Source: Candidatus Accumulibacter iunctus | GTDB taxonomy: Bacteria > Pseudomonadota > Gammaproteobacteria > Burkholderiales > Rhodocyclaceae | Length of the DNA stretch: 14,928 nucleotides | NCBI GenBank assembly: GCA_002345025.1 | Contig: DDUX01000055.1 | Coordinates: forward strand, 1-14,928 | Direction of reading: 5' to 3' | Part shown: piece after piece, positions 12,561-14,928 of the stretch | Layout: the number at the start of each line of letters is the position of its first letter | How positions within the stretch are numbered: position 1 is the stretch's first letter | Notes under the pieces: model-generated | Told to the model about the DNA's origin: nothing | The model's input: the letters and a program-made list of their open reading frames with translations, nothing else | Databases searched by the model: none | Position numbers and translations under genes: made by a program

Positions 12561-14582
12561 TCACGGCGCCACCTGCCGTCCGTCGAGGAGGGCGAGCATC
12601 TGCGTCTCGTCGATGATCGGCACCCCGAGTTCCTGCGCCCGCTGCAGCTTGCTGCCGGCGTCGGCACCGGCGACGACGAAGTCGGTCTTCTTCGACACGG
12701 CCGCGCTGACCTTGCCACCGGCCGCTTCGAGCATCTGCCGCGCGGCATCGCGGCTAAGTGACGGCAACGTTCCGGTGAGGACGAAGGTCCTGCCGGCGAC
12801 GGCGCCGAGCGCGGCTGCCGGCACCTCGTCTTCGCTCCAGGCGACGCCGGCGGCCCGCAACTGCTCGATGACTTCGCGGTTGTGCGGCTCGCCGAGGAAC
12901 TGGCGGATTGACTGGGCGACGATCGGGCCGACGTCGGGAACCTGCAGCAACTGCGCTTCATCGGCAGCCAGCAGGCGATCGAGGCTGCCGAAATGCCGCG
13001 CCAGGTCACGGGCGGTGGCTTCGCCGACATTGCGGATGCCGAGCGCGTAAATGAAGCGTGCCAGCGTCGTCTGCCTGCTCCGCTCGATCGCCAGGAGCAG
13101 GTTGCCCGCCGACTTCTCGGCCATCCGTTCGAGCTGCACCAGTGCCAGCAGGCCGAGCCGATAGAGGTCGGCCGGCGTGCGCACGACATCGTGCTCGACC
13201 AGTTGCTCGACCAGCCGCTCGCCGAGTCCTTCGATATCCATCGCCCGCCGCGAGGCGAAGTGCAGCAGCGCCTGCCGGCGCTGCGCCGGGCAGTAGAGAC
13301 CACCGCTGCAGCGGGCGACCGCCTCGTCCTGCTGGCGCACCACCTGCGAGCCGCAGACCGGGCAGGTCGCCGCCATGACGAACGCAGAGGCCGCCGGCGG
13401 ACGCTTCTCGGGCAGGACGCGGACGACTTCCGGGATCACGTCGCCGGCGCGGCGAACGACGACGGTGTCGCCGACGCGCACGTCCTTGCGACGGATTTCG
13501 TCCTCGTTGTGCAGCGTCGCATTGGTCACCGTCACACCGCCGACGAAGACCGGCGCCAGCCGTGCCACCGGTGTCAGCGCGCCGGTGCGGCCGACCTGCA
13601 GCGAGATGTCGAGCACCTCGGTGAGCGCTTCCGCCGCCGGGAACTTGTGCGCCAGGGCAAAGCGCGGTGCCCGCGAGACGAAGCCGAGACGTTCCTGCGC
13701 CGCCAGGTCATCAACCTTGTAAACGACGCCATCAATATCGTAGGGCAGTGACGCGCGGCGACTGCCGATCTCGCGCTGGCAGGCGAGCAGCGCGGCGAGG
13801 CCGCTGACCCGGCGGCGCTCGGCGGCGACCGCAAAGCCCCAGGCGGCGAGCCGGTCGAGCAGTTCGAAGTGCGTCGCCGGCAGCGCGCCGGCGGCAGCCG
13901 CGGCGACGCCGTAGGCGACGAAACGCAGCGGTCGCGTGGCGGTGATGCGCGGATCGAGCTGGCGCAGGCTGCCGGCGGCGGCGTTGCGCGGATTGACGAA
14001 CTCCTTCTCGCCCTTTTGCCGCTGCTGCGCGTTCATCCGCTCGAAATCGCTGCGCCACATCAGCACCTCGCCGCGCACCTCGAGCAGCGGCGGCCAGCCG
14101 CTGCCGTGCAGGTGCAGCGGGATGCTGCGCAGGGTGCGCAGGTTGGCCGTCACATCCTCGCCGGTGTTGCCGTCGCCACGTGTCGCGCCGCGCAGCAGGA
14201 CACCCTGCTCGTAGGTCAGGCTGACCGCCAGGCCGTCGAACTTCGGTTCGGCGACGTAGATCACGTCGCTCTCGGCAGCGAGTCCTTCGCGCACGCGGCG
14301 ATCGAAGGCCGCCACCTCGTCGTCGCCGAAGGCGTTGCTCAGCGACAGCATCGGCGTCGCGTGCGCCACCGCAGCAAAGCCGGCGAGCGGCGCCGCGCCG
14401 ACCCGCTGCGTCGGCGAGTCGCTGCGCAGCAGGTCGGGATGTTCGGCTTCGAGCGCCTGCAGCTCGCGAAACAGCCGGTCGTATTCGGCGTCGCTGATCA
14501 GCGGCGCGTCAAGGACGTAGTAGCGGTAGTCGTGCTCGCCGATCTCGGCGCGCAGGCGGCTGACCCGCTCGCTCGCACTCAT
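12561..14582 (-). CDS. ligA: NAD-dependent DNA ligase
   Basis: A 673-residue enzyme that seals nicks in replication and repair using NAD+. In order: the N-terminal NAD-binding Ia domain with HDYRYYVLD (17-25), the nucleotidyltransferase domain with the AMP-accepting Lys114 in EPKFDG, RGDGNTGEDVT (135-145), the OB domain with GGVTVTNATLHN (348-359), a four-Cys zinc finger (407, 410, 425, 431), a helix-hairpin-helix region (ALGIRNVGEATA about 513-524; VPDVGP 548-553) and a BRCT domain from about 589. Everything expected is present. I chose ATG 14582; a GTG three codons upstream is in frame, and neither has a strong ribosome binding site. It follows zipA by 29 bp, a common order in betaproteobacteria. 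Confidence 0.96.
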   Translation of the reverse strand: MSASERVSRLRAEIGEHDYRYYVLDAPLISDAEYDRLFRELQALEAEHPDLLRSDSPTQRVGAAPLAGFAAVAHATPMLSLSNAFGDDEVAAFDRRVREGLAAESDVIYVAEPKFDGLAVSLTYEQGVLLRGATRGDGNTGEDVTANLRTLRSIPLHLHGSGWPPLLEVRGEVLMWRSDFERMNAQQRQKGEKEFVNPRNAAAGSLRQLDPRITATRPLRFVAYGVAAAAAGALPATHFELLDRLAAWGFAVAAERRRVSGLAALLACQREIGSRRASLPYDIDGVVYKVDDLAAQERLGFVSRAPRFALAHKFPAAEALTEVLDISLQVGRTGALTPVARLAPVFVGGVTVTNATLHNEDEIRRKDVRVGDTVVVRRAGDVIPEVVRVLPEKRPPAASAFVMAATCPVCGSQVVRQQDEAVARCSGGLYCPAQRRQALLHFASRRAMDIEGLGERLVEQLVEHDVVRTPADLYRLGLLALVQLERMAEKSAGNLLLAIERSRQTTLARFIYALGIRNVGEATARDLARHFGSLDRLLAADEAQLLQVPDVGPIVAQSIRQFLGEPHNREVIEQLRAAGVAWSEDEVPAAALGAVAGRTFVLTGTLPSLSRDAARQMLEAAGGKVSAAVSKKTDFVVAGADAGSKLQRAQELGVPIIDETQMLALLDGRQVAP

Positions 14583-14611
14583 TCGCCGCACCGTCGCCGC
14601 GGCACCACCAC

Positions 14612-14928
14612 TCAGGAGAACAGCCGCTGCGCCAGCGGCCCGCCCGCGGGCAGCTGACGATGCGCCATCGCCAACTGGTATTGCAACACCTGGCGGCGGA
14701 TCGGCTCGATCGCCGACTCCGACAACGGTCGCCGGTTGTCGTCGACCAGTTGCCCGTGCAGGGCGTCGGCGAAACGTCGCGCCTGCTCGACCATCTGGCT
14801 GAGGACGCGATCGCCATTGGCGACCCGCGGCACGTCGAGCAGGAAGGTGACGCCGTGCGTCGTCTGACTGCGGATCGATTCGCCGCTGAAGCCCTGCGTT
14901 TCCTGATTGAGCAGAGCGTAGAGCAGCC
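14612..14928 (-). CDS. zipA: cell division protein ZipA, C-terminal part (5' end outside window)
   Basis: The visible 105 residues form the end of the FtsZ-binding domain: SIRSQTTHGVTFLLDVPRV, then VLSQMVEQARRFADALHGQL and VDDNRRPLSESAIEPIRRQV. The LVDDNRRPLS segment and the ending helix are typical of ZipA, which links FtsZ filaments to the membrane early in division. The N-terminal anchor and Pro-rich linker are outside the window. The stop (14612) lies 29 bp before the chosen ligA start, so the two are probably cotranscribed. Confidence 0.88.
   Translation of the reverse strand, partial: LLYALLNQETQGFSGESIRSQTTHGVTFLLDVPRVANGDRVLSQMVEQARRFADALHGQLVDDNRRPLSESAIEPIRRQVLQYQLAMAHRQLPAGGPLAQRLFS

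Noticed and set aside
1..14928. tRNA, rRNA or CRISPR array
   Set aside because: No cloverleaf-like segments, rRNA-like stretches or regularly spaced direct repeats were seen on either strand.

Overview
The window looks like a high-GC proteobacterial chromosome, probably a betaproteobacterium of the Rhodocyclales/Accumulibacter kind. This rests on GC-rich coding with long antisense open frames, the zipA-ligA order and the style of the proteins. It is an inference, not a sequence match. The window splits into two unlike halves.

The left part (about 1-4500) is accessory DNA. Two 70-bp elements at 398-467 and 3620-3689 have the layout of integron attC sites: 7-bp outer core sites, an inner hairpin and 49 of 57 identical bases over their shared part. 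Both are oriented so that the cassettes read on the minus strand. Cassette 1 holds a DUF4258 / YgiT-type zinc-finger pair, probably toxin-antitoxin-like, whose last gene stops inside its attC. Cassette 2 is about 3.2 kb, very large for a cassette. It carries one long gene for a SIR2-like domain fused to a Ser/Thr protein kinase and an unrecognised C-terminal region, a plausible anti-phage effector. Cassette 3 holds a small membrane protein that starts 3 bp after the core site. No integrase gene is in the window, so this is an attC cluster without a visible integrase, or the edge of a longer array. A 16-bp REP-like word occurs as a direct repeat just inside both attC sites of cassette 2. At the attC2 end it is also half of a perfect 14-bp inverted repeat.

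The right part (about 4700-14928) is ordinary chromosome. A bifunctional class A penicillin-binding protein (minus) diverges from an ADP-ribose pyrophosphatase (nudF, plus). The rest is minus strand and closely packed: zipA (3' end), ligA, hpt, a methylthioinosine/methylthioadenosine phosphorylase and def. After a gap of about 200 bp come a multi-pass membrane protein, a FecR-domain exported protein with four Cys-rich repeats, and a low-molecular-weight tyrosine phosphatase. The phosphorylase releases a purine base that Hpt can recycle, and the two genes are one base apart, so they form a coherent purine salvage pair.

The points most worth following are the SIR2-kinase fusion in an oversized integron-like cassette, the zinc-finger/DUF4258 cassette ending in its attC, and the WCC repeat domain of the FecR protein.
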